Shown: positions 8,741-18,825, counted from the stretch's first letter. The stretch: DNA of 64,000 nt from Bifidobacterium breve (GCA_945889475.1 CAMDBT010000007.1:1-64000), one strand, 5' to 3'. The notes: a model not told the origin generated them from the sequence alone. Made by a program: numbers and translations.

Positions 8741-11179
8741 TCAGTCTTCAGCAATATCGGGCGAAACTGCGTGCAAGCTTGTTTGATCGCTGCCTGCGGC
8801 CTGCTCTGACGCCCGGCCGGGAGCCTCCAACGCCGCAAGTACGCGCGGCAAGTCGGCTGCCGTAACCAGCACCTGGCGAGGTTTTGAACCTTCGTAGCCG
8901 GAGATGATTGAGCGCCGTTCAAGCATGTCGATCAGACGCCCTGCTCTCGTGTAGCCGACGCGGAGTCGGCGTTGGAGCATCGACGTCGAAGCGGTGTCCA
9001 TCTCGACGACGAGAGCGATCGCGTCACTGAGCATTGGATCCTCGTCGGGGTCAAAGCCGTCGGCGTCGGTCCCGCTCGCCGATTCGTTTGACGGTTCAAT
9101 CTCTTCGAGCAGATCCTCACGCAAGGCTGGCTCGCCCTGAGCGGCCCAGAACTCGGCCAACTTGGCGATCTGCGGCTCATCGATGTAGGCACCTTGGATC
9201 CGTTCAAGCTTGGAAGAGCCGAGCGGCGAGAACAGCATGTCGCCCTGACCAAGCAGGCTTTCGGCTCCGTTCTGATCAAGAATCACGCGTGAGTCGGTCT
9301 GGCTCGAGACGGCGAAGGCGATCCGCGACGGAACGTTGGCCTTGATCATCCCCGTAATAACGTCGACGCGCGGGCTTTGCGTCGCTAGCACCAGATGAAT
9401 TCCGACGGCGCGCGCCTTTTGCGCGAGGCGGATGACGGCGTTCTCAACATCGGCCGGGGCGACCATCATCAGGTCGGCGAGCTCATCGATGACGCACAGC
9501 AGGTACGGCAACGGCTCATCGCCGTCGTCGACGCGATGCTTATTGAGCTCCGCCAGCGAGCGCGTCCGCGCAACCGCCATTGCGCCGTAGCGCCATTCCA
9601 TCTCGCGGACTAGGTTGCCAAGCGCATTGGCGGCCATCCGCGGGCTCGTGATTACGGGCGTGAGCAGGTGGGGAATTGCTTCGTAATGGTTTAGCTCGAC
9701 CTGCTTCGGGTCGACCAGCACGAGCCTCACCTGGTCAGGCGTGGCCCGCAGCAGAATTGAGCTCAGCATTGCGTTTACAGCTCCCGACTTACCGGCTCCC
9801 GTCGTGCCGGCGATCAGAAGGTGTGGCATCCGTGCAAGATCGGCCGTGACGGGACGTCCGCCGACGTCCTTGCCGAGGAAGACGGTGAGCGGACTGGCGT
9901 CGGCCGGCAGCTCCTGGAATACATCGCCGAGAGTGACCTCAAGGCGCGTGCGATTGGGAACCTCGACGCCGACCGCCTGCTTGCCTGGGATCGGCGCGAG
10001 AATGCGGATGTCGGTCGCAGCGAGCGCGTAGGCGAGGTCGTCCTTTAGGGCACCGATCTTGTTCATCTTGACGCCCGGTGCGAGCCGCAGTTCGTAGCGC
10101 GTGATGTGCGGGCCAGAGATCGTGCCGACGAGCGTTGCTTCGATCCCGTGGTGGCGAAGCGCCTCCAGTAGGGCATCGGAAATACGGCTCTGATCTGTCG
10201 TATCGGGCGACGCCTTCTTTGAGCTCAGCTTTAGAAGCTTGCGGTCCGGGAGGCGGAAAACCGTTGCCGACTGCGGCCCCTTCTTGCCGGCCGTGGGCGC
10301 CGAACCAGTTGGCTTCGCGACGGCCACCGATGGCAGCGGATTCCCGGTCAGCGACTGCGGGCCATCTGGCTCAACCTCGTCGCCGGCGTCGGTCTGGTCA
10401 GCGCCGAGATCGAAGAACTCAACCGGGCCGAGTTGCTCGACCCTGGGCTCGTAACCATCTGGCTCCGGCGGCGCAATTGGCGCTGCCGTATCGCCCCGGT
10501 TAGAGAGCGCCTCGAGACTGCTGGCGAGCGCCTTTCCGGTCCCGGCAATCCCCTGTCCGCTGTGGCGCAGTACCGCGGCAATCGAGAGCCCGCTAATCAG
10601 CAGCACCGCCGCTGACAGCAGAAAGAGCGCGAAGATATGGCTCCCGACGGGCCCGACTAGAGTGCCTCCTGCGAGATAGAGCAGATCCCCTAAAGCACCG
10701 CCGCGATCGCCGAACAGCGCTGGGTCAAGCTGAACCGACCGGCCTCGGCCGTTCCCGAGGCCAAACGTGCCGGCTGCCAGTGCTAGCGAGGCCCCGAGCA
10801 GCAGGGCGAGAGCGCCGAGTCGCAATGTCTGCGGTAGCGTCACGACGGGCCGAAGGATCAGCACCAGCCCCCCGAGCGCGAGGATCGGTGGGATTAGGTA
10901 GGCGACCTGGCCGAAACTCCAACGCAGCGCCGCAACGAACTGTTCGCCGCCGACGCCTGCGTCGCCGCCGGAGTAAAGCGGGAAGGCAATGAATAGTGCG
11001 ATAGCCACCAACGCCAACCCCGAAAGATCGCGCTGACGTTGGCTCAGCTGAGGCACCTGGAGTGGCGTTGAGCCCTTCTTCTGGGGCCGTTTACGCGGCG
11101 CAACGCTGGGACGCGTCGGCGCCTTGCGCCTTGGCGCGCTCTTGGGCCGTGTTTTTGCTTTAGTTTTCGCTGTAGCCAT
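8741..11179 (-). CDS. ftsK: DNA translocase FtsK/SpoIIIE
   Basis: The 812-residue protein has a basic N-terminal tail, about four membrane spans between residues 50 and 235, a proline- and acid-rich linker, and a RecA-like motor with Walker A AGTTGAGKSG (about residue 460) and Walker B LLCVIDELADLM. The C-terminal winged-helix gamma domain (SMLQRRLRVGYTRAGRLIDM) reads KOPS-like sequences. It pumps chromosomal DNA through the division septum. ATG 11179 begins MATAKTKAK; the extra frame to 11248 is not typical and lies in the divergent promoter region. It starts the run ftsK-HTH-cinA-recA. Confidence 0.95.
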   Translation of the reverse strand: MATAKTKAKTRPKSAPRRKAPTRPSVAPRKRPQKKGSTPLQVPQLSQRQRDLSGLALVAIALFIAFPLYSGGDAGVGGEQFVAALRWSFGQVAYLIPPILALGGLVLILRPVVTLPQTLRLGALALLLGASLALAAGTFGLGNGRGRSVQLDPALFGDRGGALGDLLYLAGGTLVGPVGSHIFALFLLSAAVLLISGLSIAAVLRHSGQGIAGTGKALASSLEALSNRGDTAAPIAPPEPDGYEPRVEQLGPVEFFDLGADQTDAGDEVEPDGPQSLTGNPLPSVAVAKPTGSAPTAGKKGPQSATVFRLPDRKLLKLSSKKASPDTTDQSRISDALLEALRHHGIEATLVGTISGPHITRYELRLAPGVKMNKIGALKDDLAYALAATDIRILAPIPGKQAVGVEVPNRTRLEVTLGDVFQELPADASPLTVFLGKDVGGRPVTADLARMPHLLIAGTTGAGKSGAVNAMLSSILLRATPDQVRLVLVDPKQVELNHYEAIPHLLTPVITSPRMAANALGNLVREMEWRYGAMAVARTRSLAELNKHRVDDGDEPLPYLLCVIDELADLMMVAPADVENAVIRLAQKARAVGIHLVLATQSPRVDVITGMIKANVPSRIAFAVSSQTDSRVILDQNGAESLLGQGDMLFSPLGSSKLERIQGAYIDEPQIAKLAEFWAAQGEPALREDLLEEIEPSNESASGTDADGFDPDEDPMLSDAIALVVEMDTASTSMLQRRLRVGYTRAGRLIDMLERRSIISGYEGSKPRQVLVTAADLPRVLAALEAPGRASEQAAGSDQTSLHAVSPDIAED

Positions 11180-11263
11180 CTGTGGTTGTCCTACGCCTAG
11201 CCTGCTTCGACGTCGAGTGCAATCTCCCTTTAGCTGCTGTAAATCCAACGTTCTACCCTCCGT

Positions 11264-11950
11264 ATGGCAATGTCATCGCGCGCCGCACGGGTTCTAGTTA
11301 TCGAAGACGACGAGGCAATCGCTGAAGTCGTCCAGCGGATGCTGCGAATCGATGGCTATTCGACCGAGGTTGCTGGCGACGGCGCGGCTGGCCTGGAGCT
11401 CGCTCTGAGCTTCGAGCCCGATCTCGTGATCCTCGACCTTGGCCTGCCGCTGATCGATGGCACCGAGGTGGCGCGACGGCTCCGTCAGACAAGCGACGTG
11501 CCGATCTTGATGCTTACCGCCCGTGACGCGACCGAGGCCAAGGTTGAGGGGTTGGACGCTGGAGCTGACGATTACCTCGTCAAACCGTTCGAGCGTGACG
11601 AGCTGCGCGCGCGACTGCGATCCTTGCTGCGCCGTCGGCCGCCTCGGGGAACTGAAAGCCTCAGCCTCGAGGATCTTGTCCTACGGCCCGACAGTTACGA
11701 AGTGTTCCGCGGTGAACGTCAGCTCGAACTCACGCAGCGCGAGTTTGAACTGCTCGAGTACCTGATCCGCAACCAGCGTGTCGTGATCAGCCGCCAGCAG
11801 CTGCTGGAAGACGTCTGGGGCTACGACCCGTTCGCCGACACCAACACAATTGAGGTCTTTGTTTCGAACATTCGCCGTAAGCTCGAAGCCGACGGCGAAG
11901 ATCGTCTCTTGCACACGGTGCGCGGCATCGGGTACGTGCTCCGTGTTTGA
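11264..11950 (+). CDS. OmpR/PhoB-family response regulator
   Basis: The 228-residue regulator has a receiver domain with acidic pocket EDD (residues 14-16), phosphoacceptor Asp58 in VILDLGLP, Thr85 and Lys107 in LVKPF, then an OmpR-type winged helix (LTQREFELLEYLIRNQ, ending in RGIGYVLRV). It acts as the DNA-binding partner of the kinase encoded next, whose GTG overlaps this gene's end by eight bases. Starts at 11264 and 11270 are both possible. A TACCCT hexamer at 11254-11259 so close to the ATG would make the transcript nearly leaderless. The regulon cannot be told from sequence. Confidence 0.92.
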   Translation: MAMSSRAARVLVIEDDEAIAEVVQRMLRIDGYSTEVAGDGAAGLELALSFEPDLVILDLGLPLIDGTEVARRLRQTSDVPILMLTARDATEAKVEGLDAGADDYLVKPFERDELRARLRSLLRRRPPRGTESLSLEDLVLRPDSYEVFRGERQLELTQREFELLEYLIRNQRVVISRQQLLEDVWGYDPFADTNTIEVFVSNIRRKLEADGEDRLLHTVRGIGYVLRV

Positions 11951-13331
11951 CCGAATCAGCATTCGCTGGCGCCTGGCGTTGGTGTCGGCGGGGCTCACAT
12001 TCCTGATCCTTTGCGTCTTCGCTGCGATCTTTGGTTCGTTGACAACCTCTCGCATTCGCGCCGATTTCGTGCGCGATACGGCCGACGCTGCTCGACGTCT
12101 TGAAGAGCGCTTGACGATTGCCCCGACCTCTTCGCTGAAGTTCGACATCAGCCCTCCGCTGGAGCTCTACGCCTCCCCGAACAATGCAGCAATCCGACTT
12201 TTCTGGAGCGATCGCCAGGAAGTCGGCGGCGGCTCGACGCCGGGCGGGCCGAAGCTTGGCCTGCCGAGCGAGCCAGGGACTGCGGAGTCTGGTGGCTACC
12301 TGATCGAAACGCGCTTCATAACCAGCGGCAGTGGAATTGGTCAGGAACTGATTTTTCCGGTTTGGATCCAATACGCGCGGCCACTGGCCGATCTGCGCCG
12401 GACGGTCACCGAGCTGCGACTGCTGCTGGTGGGTGGCATCGTCGGCGGCTCACTACTGGCGCTGCTGGGCGGATTGGCGCTGGCACGCCGCTCGCTGCGG
12501 CCGATCACCGATCTGACGGTCGCCGCGCAAGAGATCGCGCGCACGCGCGACCCCGACCGCCACGTGCCGGAGCCGCCGACCGACGATGAGGTCGCCGAAT
12601 TGGCCCGCACCTTTGATGAGATGCTCAGTTCACTGGACGCTTCGCGCCAAGAGACGGAGGGTGCGCTGGTCCGTCAGCGCGAATTTGTCGCCGACGCTTC
12701 ACACGAGCTGCGCACGCCGCTAACAAGCATCCTTGCGAACCTCGAGCTGCTTGCCGAGAGCCTCGATGGCGACCGTCAAGAGGCGGCAACGTCGGCACTT
12801 CGCAGCTCCCAACGGATGCGGCGAATCGTCGCCGACCTGCTGCTGCTCGCGCGCAGCGACGATCAGCAGCCGGTCTTGCACCGACGCACCGACTTGGCCC
12901 TGATCGCCCGCGAAGCGACCGCCGAGGCTGGCGCATTGACCAGCGACCATCGGATCGAACTCGACGCGCCGGCGGCGTTGTTCGTCGAGGGTGACGGTGA
13001 CGAACTCCATCGCCTGGTGCTCAACCTGGTCGAAAACGCCGTTCGCCACACGCCCCCTGCGACGAGCGTCAGCGTCTCGGCTCGACGCGACGGCGACGAA
13101 GCGTTGCTGACCGTCGCCGACGACGGTCCGGGCATCGCTGCTGAGCAGCGCGCACGCATCTTCGAGCGCTTCGTCCGCCGCTCCGGCGACCGCGGCCGTT
13201 CGACCGGCCTCGGGCTAGCAATCGTGCGGACGGTGGCCGAGTCGCACGGCGGCACGGTGATCGTTGAAGATGGGCAGCCAGGGTCAAGATTCGTCGTGCG
13301 GCTGCCGCTGGCGCCGCTCGATACGGACTAA
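11943..13331 (+). CDS. Two-component sensor histidine kinase
   Basis: This 462-residue membrane kinase has a first span at about residues 11-33, an extracytoplasmic sensor of about 120 residues, a second span at about 160-181, HAMP, a HisKA domain with phospho-acceptor His254 (DASHELRTPL), and a HATPase domain with N box (NLVENAVRHT), G1 (VADDGPGI) and G2 (GLGLAIV). GTG 11943 overlaps the response regulator's stop by eight bases, implying translational coupling; the frame upstream of it is a shadow. The sensor domain has no motif I recognise. Its TAA overlaps the convergent RNase J stop by two bases. Confidence 0.92.
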   Translation: MFDRISIRWRLALVSAGLTFLILCVFAAIFGSLTTSRIRADFVRDTADAARRLEERLTIAPTSSLKFDISPPLELYASPNNAAIRLFWSDRQEVGGGSTPGGPKLGLPSEPGTAESGGYLIETRFITSGSGIGQELIFPVWIQYARPLADLRRTVTELRLLLVGGIVGGSLLALLGGLALARRSLRPITDLTVAAQEIARTRDPDRHVPEPPTDDEVAELARTFDEMLSSLDASRQETEGALVRQREFVADASHELRTPLTSILANLELLAESLDGDRQEAATSALRSSQRMRRIVADLLLLARSDDQQPVLHRRTDLALIAREATAEAGALTSDHRIELDAPAALFVEGDGDELHRLVLNLVENAVRHTPPATSVSVSARRDGDEALLTVADDGPGIAAEQRARIFERFVRRSGDRGRSTGLGLAIVRTVAESHGGTVIVEDGQPGSRFVVRLPLAPLDTD

Positions 13332-15001
13332 ACCTCGACGACGACCGGAAGCACCATCGGCCGGCGTCGTAGGCGGTCGTAGACAAGCGCCGCGAGATCG
13401 TCATGGAGCATCTCTTGAATGACGTCGATCTCGGTCACCGACTCCTTTGCCGCTCGCGCAATCGTCGCGTCCACCCCGGCGCGCACGTCGTCGAGCAGAT
13501 CGTTCGCCTCGTCAGGGAATGGAACGCCCCGGAAGATGATTTCCGGCTCGCCGACCGATGAACCGTCCTCTCCTGAGATCGTCGCCACTACGACAAAAAT
13601 GCCGTCGGCGCTGAGCATTCGCCGGTCACGCAGCGGCGCCTCGTTTACTTCGCCTAGCTCAACACCGTCGACGAACACCATCCCTGACTGGACCGGCTCG
13701 CCGAAGCGTGCCCCCTTGGCGGTGATTTCGAGCGGCAGGCCGTTCTCGCCTTTGAAGATCCGCTCCGGCTCAATACCGACCGCTTCGGCGAGGCGACCGT
13801 GCAGCTCGAGCCGCTGGAAGTCGCCGTGGACCGGCATCACGTACTTCGGCTTCGTCAGGTTCAGCATCAGCTTGAGCTCTTCTGCGTAACCGTGGCCGGA
13901 GGCGTGAATCGGCGCGTCGCGCGGCGTCATCACGCTGCAACCGATGTGGTACAGGCGGTCGATCGTCTCCGAAACGGCGCGCTCGTTGCCTGGGACCGGT
14001 GTGGCGCTGAAAATCACCGTGTCGCCACGGCGCAGCTGGACTTCACGATGCTCGCTGAAGGCCATCCGGCGCAGAGCGCTGAGCGGCTCTCCCTGCGAGC
14101 CGGTGCAGATGATCACGATCTCGTCGTCGGGAAGGTTTTCGAGCGCGCGCGGCTGCACAACCATCCCTTCGGGAAAGTCAATGTGGCCGAGTGAACGGCC
14201 AATATTCGTGTTCTTGCGCATTGAACGGCCGACCAACGCGACCTTGCGGCCGAGCGCCTCAGCGGCATCAACGACCTGCTGGACGCGATGGATGTTGGAG
14301 GCAAAACAGGTGACGATGATTCGTCCCTCGCAACTAGAGAAGGCCTGCTCTAGGTGTGGCCCGACGCCTGCTTCACTCTCTGAATACCCGGGACGGTCGG
14401 CGTTGGTTGAGTCGCCGCAGAGCAGAAGTAAGCCGTCGGCGCCGAGCTGCGCAAGGCGACCGAAGTCGGCTGGGCGACCGTCTACCGGTGTTTGGTCGAA
14501 CTTGTAATCGCCGGTGATCAGCATCGTGCCGGCGTCCGTCGTGATCGCGACGGCCATCGCATCAGGGATCGAATGCGTCATCTGGATCAACTCGACCTCG
14601 AACGGCCCCAGCTCGATCGGATCGCCGGGACGAACATCTTCGATCTCGATCTCCTTGATCTTGTGCTCATCGAGCTTCGAGCGGGCCATCGCCATCGTCA
14701 GCGGCGCGCCAAAGAGCGGTGGCAGCTCGCCTTCTGCGCTGATTTCACGCAGCACCCACGGCAGCGCCCCGAGGTGATCCTCGTGGCCGTGCGTGATCAC
14801 GATCCCTTCGATGTCGTCGACCCGCCCTTCAAGGTATGAGAAGTCGGGCAGGACGAGGTCGATGCCGACCATCTCGGCGGTTGGGAAGCGGACTCCGCAG
14901 TCAACAACCAGCAGCTTGCCGTCGTACTCGACGACGGTCATGTTCTTCCCAATCTCCCCGAGCCCGCCCAGTGGCAGCACTCGCAGCCGTTGATCGGTCA
15001 T
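13328..15001 (-). CDS. rnj: Ribonuclease J
   Basis: The 557-residue product is a metallo-beta-lactamase/beta-CASP nuclease with the zinc motif THGHEDHLG near residue 75, a beta-CASP domain (GDSTNADRPG; ICTGSQGEP) and the C-terminal RNase J domain. It processes and degrades mRNA and rRNA as 5'-3' exonuclease and endonuclease. The start overlaps the dapA stop by one base (TGATG), and a dapB-dapA-rnj order is common in Actinobacteria. It converges on the histidine kinase with overlapping stops. Confidence 0.95.
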   Translation of the reverse strand: MTDQRLRVLPLGGLGEIGKNMTVVEYDGKLLVVDCGVRFPTAEMVGIDLVLPDFSYLEGRVDDIEGIVITHGHEDHLGALPWVLREISAEGELPPLFGAPLTMAMARSKLDEHKIKEIEIEDVRPGDPIELGPFEVELIQMTHSIPDAMAVAITTDAGTMLITGDYKFDQTPVDGRPADFGRLAQLGADGLLLLCGDSTNADRPGYSESEAGVGPHLEQAFSSCEGRIIVTCFASNIHRVQQVVDAAEALGRKVALVGRSMRKNTNIGRSLGHIDFPEGMVVQPRALENLPDDEIVIICTGSQGEPLSALRRMAFSEHREVQLRRGDTVIFSATPVPGNERAVSETIDRLYHIGCSVMTPRDAPIHASGHGYAEELKLMLNLTKPKYVMPVHGDFQRLELHGRLAEAVGIEPERIFKGENGLPLEITAKGARFGEPVQSGMVFVDGVELGEVNEAPLRDRRMLSADGIFVVVATISGEDGSSVGEPEIIFRGVPFPDEANDLLDDVRAGVDATIARAAKESVTEIDVIQEMLHDDLAALVYDRLRRRPMVLPVVVEV

Positions 15002-15864
15002 CAGTGACCGGCTGCCTCTAGCAGTCCAAGCTTGATCAGTGCCGTCTCCACGACGCCACGCTCTTCGGAGCTGGCCTCGACGAGCGGCAGCCGCAGCGGC
15101 CCCGATGGCAGGCCTAGCAGCGCGAGCGCCGCCTTGACCGGGATGGGGTTGGTGGTGACGCCTAGCGCAGCGTAGATCTCCGCCAGTTCAGCGTCGATCT
15201 GCGCACGCTGCTGTGGCTCTTCAACGATCCGGCGCAGCTGCGGCCCGACGACGTGGCTGGCAACAAGGATTCCCCCGAGCCCGCCAAGGTCGAGCACCTC
15301 GGCCAGCATGTCGTCGTTGCCGGCGTAGAGCCCTAGTCCGTCGATCTGCTCAACGTCGTCGGGGTTGGCCTGTTTGACGAACTCAATCCGGTCGAGCTGC
15401 GCCAGCTCGGCAAGGAGCTCGTTCGGAAGGTTGGTTCCCGTGCGGCTCGGGATGTTGTAGAGGATGATCGGCCTGTCGGTGGCCTCCGCGACGGCCTTGT
15501 AGTGGGCCACGATGCCGCGGCGGTTCGGCCGGTTGTAGTACGGAGTGACGGAAAGGATTGCATCGGCGCCAAGCGCGGTTGCGCGCTCCGTCATCTCGAC
15601 TGCGTGACGAGTGTCGTTTGAGCCTGCGCCAGCGATGATTGAAGCGCCGTCCGGTCGGTTGGCGACCGCCAATTCGATTAGGCCAAGATGCTCGTCGACG
15701 GAGAGCGTCGCCGCCTCTCCCGTCGTCCCGCAGACGACGAACCCGTCGGAGCCGCTTCGGGCCAGATGGCCCAGCAGCTCAACAAAGCCAGCTTGATCAA
15801 CATTGCCTTGGTCGTCAAACGGCGTGATGATCGCCGTGATGACCGATCCCAGCGACGCGCTCAC
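15001..15864 (-). CDS. dapA: 4-hydroxy-tetrahydrodipicolinate synthase
   Basis: This 287-residue class I aldolase condenses pyruvate with aspartate semialdehyde, the first committed step of the DAP pathway. Visible features are GTTGE (phosphate-like loop), the tyrosine motif PYYNRP near residue 109 and the Schiff-base lysine Lys164 in FVKQAN; most homologues read KEA here, so Gln replaces the usual Glu after the lysine. The GTG start overlaps the dapB stop by four bases (GTGA). Confidence 0.95.
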   Translation of the reverse strand: MSASLGSVITAIITPFDDQGNVDQAGFVELLGHLARSGSDGFVVCGTTGEAATLSVDEHLGLIELAVANRPDGASIIAGAGSNDTRHAVEMTERATALGADAILSVTPYYNRPNRRGIVAHYKAVAEATDRPIILYNIPSRTGTNLPNELLAELAQLDRIEFVKQANPDDVEQIDGLGLYAGNDDMLAEVLDLGGLGGILVASHVVGPQLRRIVEEPQQRAQIDAELAEIYAALGVTTNPIPVKAALALLGLPSGPLRLPLVEASSEERGVVETALIKLGLLEAAGH

Positions 15865-16544
15865 AGCAAGTTCTCAAGACCGATGACGGGAGAGCTCGGC
15901 AGATCGCCGACGCGACGAATTGCGAGCAGCACGCCCGGCATGAAGGACGACCGGTCGAGCGCATCGTGACGGATCGTCAGGGTCTCCCCCGTGCCACCAA
16001 AGATCACTTCTTGGTGGGCGACCAGACCGGGTAGCCGAACCGAGTGGATCGGGACGTCTTTGCCGCTCGCCTGGTTGATCAGATCGGCCGTTCGCGCAGC
16101 GGTGCCGCTCGGCGTATCGAGTTTCTTGTCGTGGTGAAGCTCAACTATCTCGGCCGCCTCCATCAACGCCGATGCTTCAGTGGCGAAACGCATCATCAGC
16201 ACCGCACCGATTGCAAAGTTGGGCGCTACCAGCACGTTTGCGCCGCTGAGGCCTTCGAGCTCGCCTAGGTCGAAGCCCGTAGTTCCAATCACGACGTTGA
16301 CGCCTGCGGCGGCTGCCTCGCGCGCGTTTGACAGTGCGCTATCCGGCTGCGTGAAATCAACCAGCACGTCGGCGTCGCCGAGAACATCGGCGACAGCCGT
16401 GCCCAGCGCGTGGTCGGCGCGACCGACGAGAACCATCCCGCCGTCGTCCTCAACCGCTTCGCAGACCGCCGTGCCCATCCGGCCGGCGGCCCCGGCAACG
16501 GCAACCCTGATCGGAGCTGCTAATACCGGTCCGTCATTCGTCAT
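15861..16544 (-). CDS. dapB: 4-hydroxy-tetrahydrodipicolinate reductase
   Basis: The 227-residue NAD(P)H-dependent enzyme reduces the DapA product. It has the dinucleotide motif GAAGRMG near residue 18, the APNFAIG segment, and the catalytic/substrate motif ELHHDKKLDTPSGTA. The length is slightly below the E. coli enzyme but normal for Actinobacteria. It lies nine bases downstream of pnp and overlaps dapA. Together with dapC, dapD and dapF it gives nearly a full succinylase route in one window; dapE is not seen. Confidence 0.95.
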   Translation of the reverse strand: MTNDGPVLAAPIRVAVAGAAGRMGTAVCEAVEDDGGMVLVGRADHALGTAVADVLGDADVLVDFTQPDSALSNAREAAAAGVNVVIGTTGFDLGELEGLSGANVLVAPNFAIGAVLMMRFATEASALMEAAEIVELHHDKKLDTPSGTAARTADLINQASGKDVPIHSVRLPGLVAHQEVIFGGTGETLTIRHDALDRSSFMPGVLLAIRRVGDLPSSPVIGLENLL

Positions 16545-16553
16545 CGGGATCCC

Positions 16554-18779
16554 TTAGTCGCGGCCACCGCGGCGATGGCGGGGACGGTCGGAGCCGTTGC
16601 CACCGCTGCGCTCACGGCGCTGCCCGCCGCCTGTGGACGTGACCGCAGCCAACTCCTCGGCGCTCTTGCCAGCGATCGACGGATCGTCTGCGAGACGTAG
16701 GCCGATCCGGCCACGCTCACGGTCCACCTCAACGACGCGAACCTGGATCTCATCGCCGCGAGAGAGGACATCTTCGACATTCTCGACGCGCTCACCTGGT
16801 GAGACGTTCGAGATGTGGAGCAGTCCATCCGTTCCCTTGGCAAGCTCGATGAAGGCGCCGAAGGTTGTCGTCTTGACGACCTTGCCAGTGAACTCGTCAC
16901 CAACTTCGACCTCCTTCATCATCGTCGTGATCCGCTCGCGCAGTGCTTCGCCGAGCTCGCCATTCGACGAGTAGATCAGCACCTGACCTTCGTCGTTGAC
17001 GTCGATCTGCGATTCGAACTCATCGGCTAGGCCTCGGATCGTCTCGCCGCCCTTGCCGATCAACATGCCGATCTGAGAGGGGTCGATCTGAATCTGGATG
17101 ATCCGCGGCGCGTACGGGGACATCTCCTCGCTCGGGCCTGAAATCACAGCATCCATCTGACTGAGAATGTTGAGGCGGGCCTCTTTGGCCTGCGTCAAAG
17201 CGTCCTTGAGAATCTCGAAGGTCACCCCCGTGATCTTGATGTCCATCTGCAGCGCCGTGATCCCGTCGGTCGTGCCTGCGACCTTGAAGTCCATATCGCC
17301 GAGGTGATCCTCAACGCCAGCGATGTCGGTCAGCACGATGTAATCGTCGCCTTCCTTGATCAGTCCCATCGCAATACCGGCGACCGGTGCCTTGATCGGC
17401 ACGCCTGCCTGCATCAGCGAGAGCGATGAACCGCAGACTGAAGCCATTGACGACGAGCCGTTCGACTCAAGGATGTCTGAGACGACGCGGATCGTGTACG
17501 GGAAAGCCTCGGTGTCCGGGACGACAGGCACGAGTGCCCGCTCCGCGAGCGCTCCGTGGCCGATGTCGCGGCGCTTGGGGCCACGCATGAAGCCTGCTTC
17601 ACCAACCGAGAACGGCGGGAAGTTGTAGTGGTGCCAGTAGAAGCGGTTCTTCTCCAGACCGAGCGTGTCGAGCCGCATCTCTTCCTTCAGCGTGCCGAGC
17701 GTCGCAATCGAAAGCGCCTGCGTCTGGCCGCGCGTGAAGAGCGCTGAACCGTGAGTACGCGGAGCGACACCAACCTCGATTGAGATGTCGCGGATCTCCT
17801 GCGCTTCGCGCCCGTCAGGGCGCTTCTTCTCGACCGCAATGCGGTTACGGATCGTCGCCTTCTCGAGCTTCGAGAAGATCGTCTGTGCGGTCGCCTTCTT
17901 CGCGCTGTAGTCGGCGTCGTCCGGATTACCGGCGTACTCGGCGACGATCGCGTCGCAGACGGCGTTGCTGGCGTCCTGGCGGGCGAGCTTATCCTCAACC
18001 TGAGTCGCGGCGTCGAGGTCGGCGCCATGGGAGGCACGAACCTTCTCGACCAGCGACTCGTCGAGGCTTGGCGGCTCGAAGGTGATCTTCTCGCGGCCGG
18101 CCTTTTCGCGCAGCTCATGCTGGAGCGCGCAGAGTTTCTTGATCTCGCCGTGAGCGATGTCGAGCGCGTCGAGGATCTCGTCCTCGCCAATCTCGCTGGC
18201 ACCGGCTTCAACCATCAAAATCGCCTCTTCCGTGCCGGCGACAACGAGGTCGAGCTGGCAGCCGTCAAGCAGCGACTCTTCGCTCGGGTTGACAACGAAC
18301 GAACCGTCGATCTTGCCGATTCGAACCGAGCCGACCGGCGTTGGCAACGGCACCTGCGAGATCATCAGCGCCGCTGAGGCACCGTTCATCGCGAGGATGT
18401 CATAGGGATGAACCATGTCTACGCTGAGCGGCATTGCCACCAGCTGCGTCTCGTAGTGCCAGCCCGTCGGGAACAGCGGACGGATCGGGCGATCGATCAT
18501 CCGAGCCGTCAGCGTGCCTTTCTCGCCGGAGCGGCCTTCGCGCTTGAAGAACGAGCCGGGAATTTTTCCGGCCGCGTACATGCGCTCTTCAACGTCAACG
18601 GTAAGCGGGAGGAAATCGACGTCGCGCAGGTTGCCGACGGTCGCCGTGCAGAGAACCATCGTTTCGCCTTGGCGGATTACGACGGCGCCTCCGGCCTGCT
18701 TGGCCATCTTGCCGGTTTCCAGCGAGATTTCAGCGCCTCCGATCTCAGCCGAGACGGTGGTCACAGTGTTAGTAGTCAT
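16554..18779 (-). CDS. pnp: Polyribonucleotide nucleotidyltransferase (PNPase)
   Basis: The 741-residue, full-length PNPase has two RNase PH domains separated by a helical domain, then KH (IGKGGETIRGL) and S1 (VGDEFTGKVVKTTTFGAFIEL) domains and a Gly/Arg-rich basic tail. It degrades RNA phosphorolytically from the 3' end. The active-site region EDHLGDMDFKVAGT is conserved. The ATG lies 11 bases after a GAGGAG ribosome-binding site, and a 7-base-pair hairpin sits upstream in the leader. rpsO, its usual neighbour, is 1.2 kb upstream, separated by two redox genes. Confidence 0.97.
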   Translation of the reverse strand: MTTNTVTTVSAEIGGAEISLETGKMAKQAGGAVVIRQGETMVLCTATVGNLRDVDFLPLTVDVEERMYAAGKIPGSFFKREGRSGEKGTLTARMIDRPIRPLFPTGWHYETQLVAMPLSVDMVHPYDILAMNGASAALMISQVPLPTPVGSVRIGKIDGSFVVNPSEESLLDGCQLDLVVAGTEEAILMVEAGASEIGEDEILDALDIAHGEIKKLCALQHELREKAGREKITFEPPSLDESLVEKVRASHGADLDAATQVEDKLARQDASNAVCDAIVAEYAGNPDDADYSAKKATAQTIFSKLEKATIRNRIAVEKKRPDGREAQEIRDISIEVGVAPRTHGSALFTRGQTQALSIATLGTLKEEMRLDTLGLEKNRFYWHHYNFPPFSVGEAGFMRGPKRRDIGHGALAERALVPVVPDTEAFPYTIRVVSDILESNGSSSMASVCGSSLSLMQAGVPIKAPVAGIAMGLIKEGDDYIVLTDIAGVEDHLGDMDFKVAGTTDGITALQMDIKITGVTFEILKDALTQAKEARLNILSQMDAVISGPSEEMSPYAPRIIQIQIDPSQIGMLIGKGGETIRGLADEFESQIDVNDEGQVLIYSSNGELGEALRERITTMMKEVEVGDEFTGKVVKTTTFGAFIELAKGTDGLLHISNVSPGERVENVEDVLSRGDEIQVRVVEVDRERGRIGLRLADDPSIAGKSAEELAAVTSTGGGQRRERSGGNGSDRPRHRRGGRD

Positions 18780-18800
18780 CTGGTGTTGTACTCCTCATCG

Positions 18801-18825
18801 AGGCCGCCTTCGGATCCTGCGGCCT
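18801..18825 (-). promoter_or_regulatory. Leader hairpin upstream of pnp
   Basis: A perfect 7-base inverted repeat (GCGGCCT / AGGCCGC arms at 18801-18807 and 18819-18825, 11-base loop) lies just upstream of the GAGGAG ribosome-binding site of pnp. PNPase mRNAs in other bacteria are controlled through leader hairpins, so a role in autoregulation is possible. That is inference; the hairpin has no T-run and is not a terminator. Confidence 0.35.

Noticed and set aside
11850-11942. Upstream extension of the histidine kinase
   Set aside because: It lies inside the response regulator; the GTG at 11943 gives a proper N-terminus and a coupled overlap.
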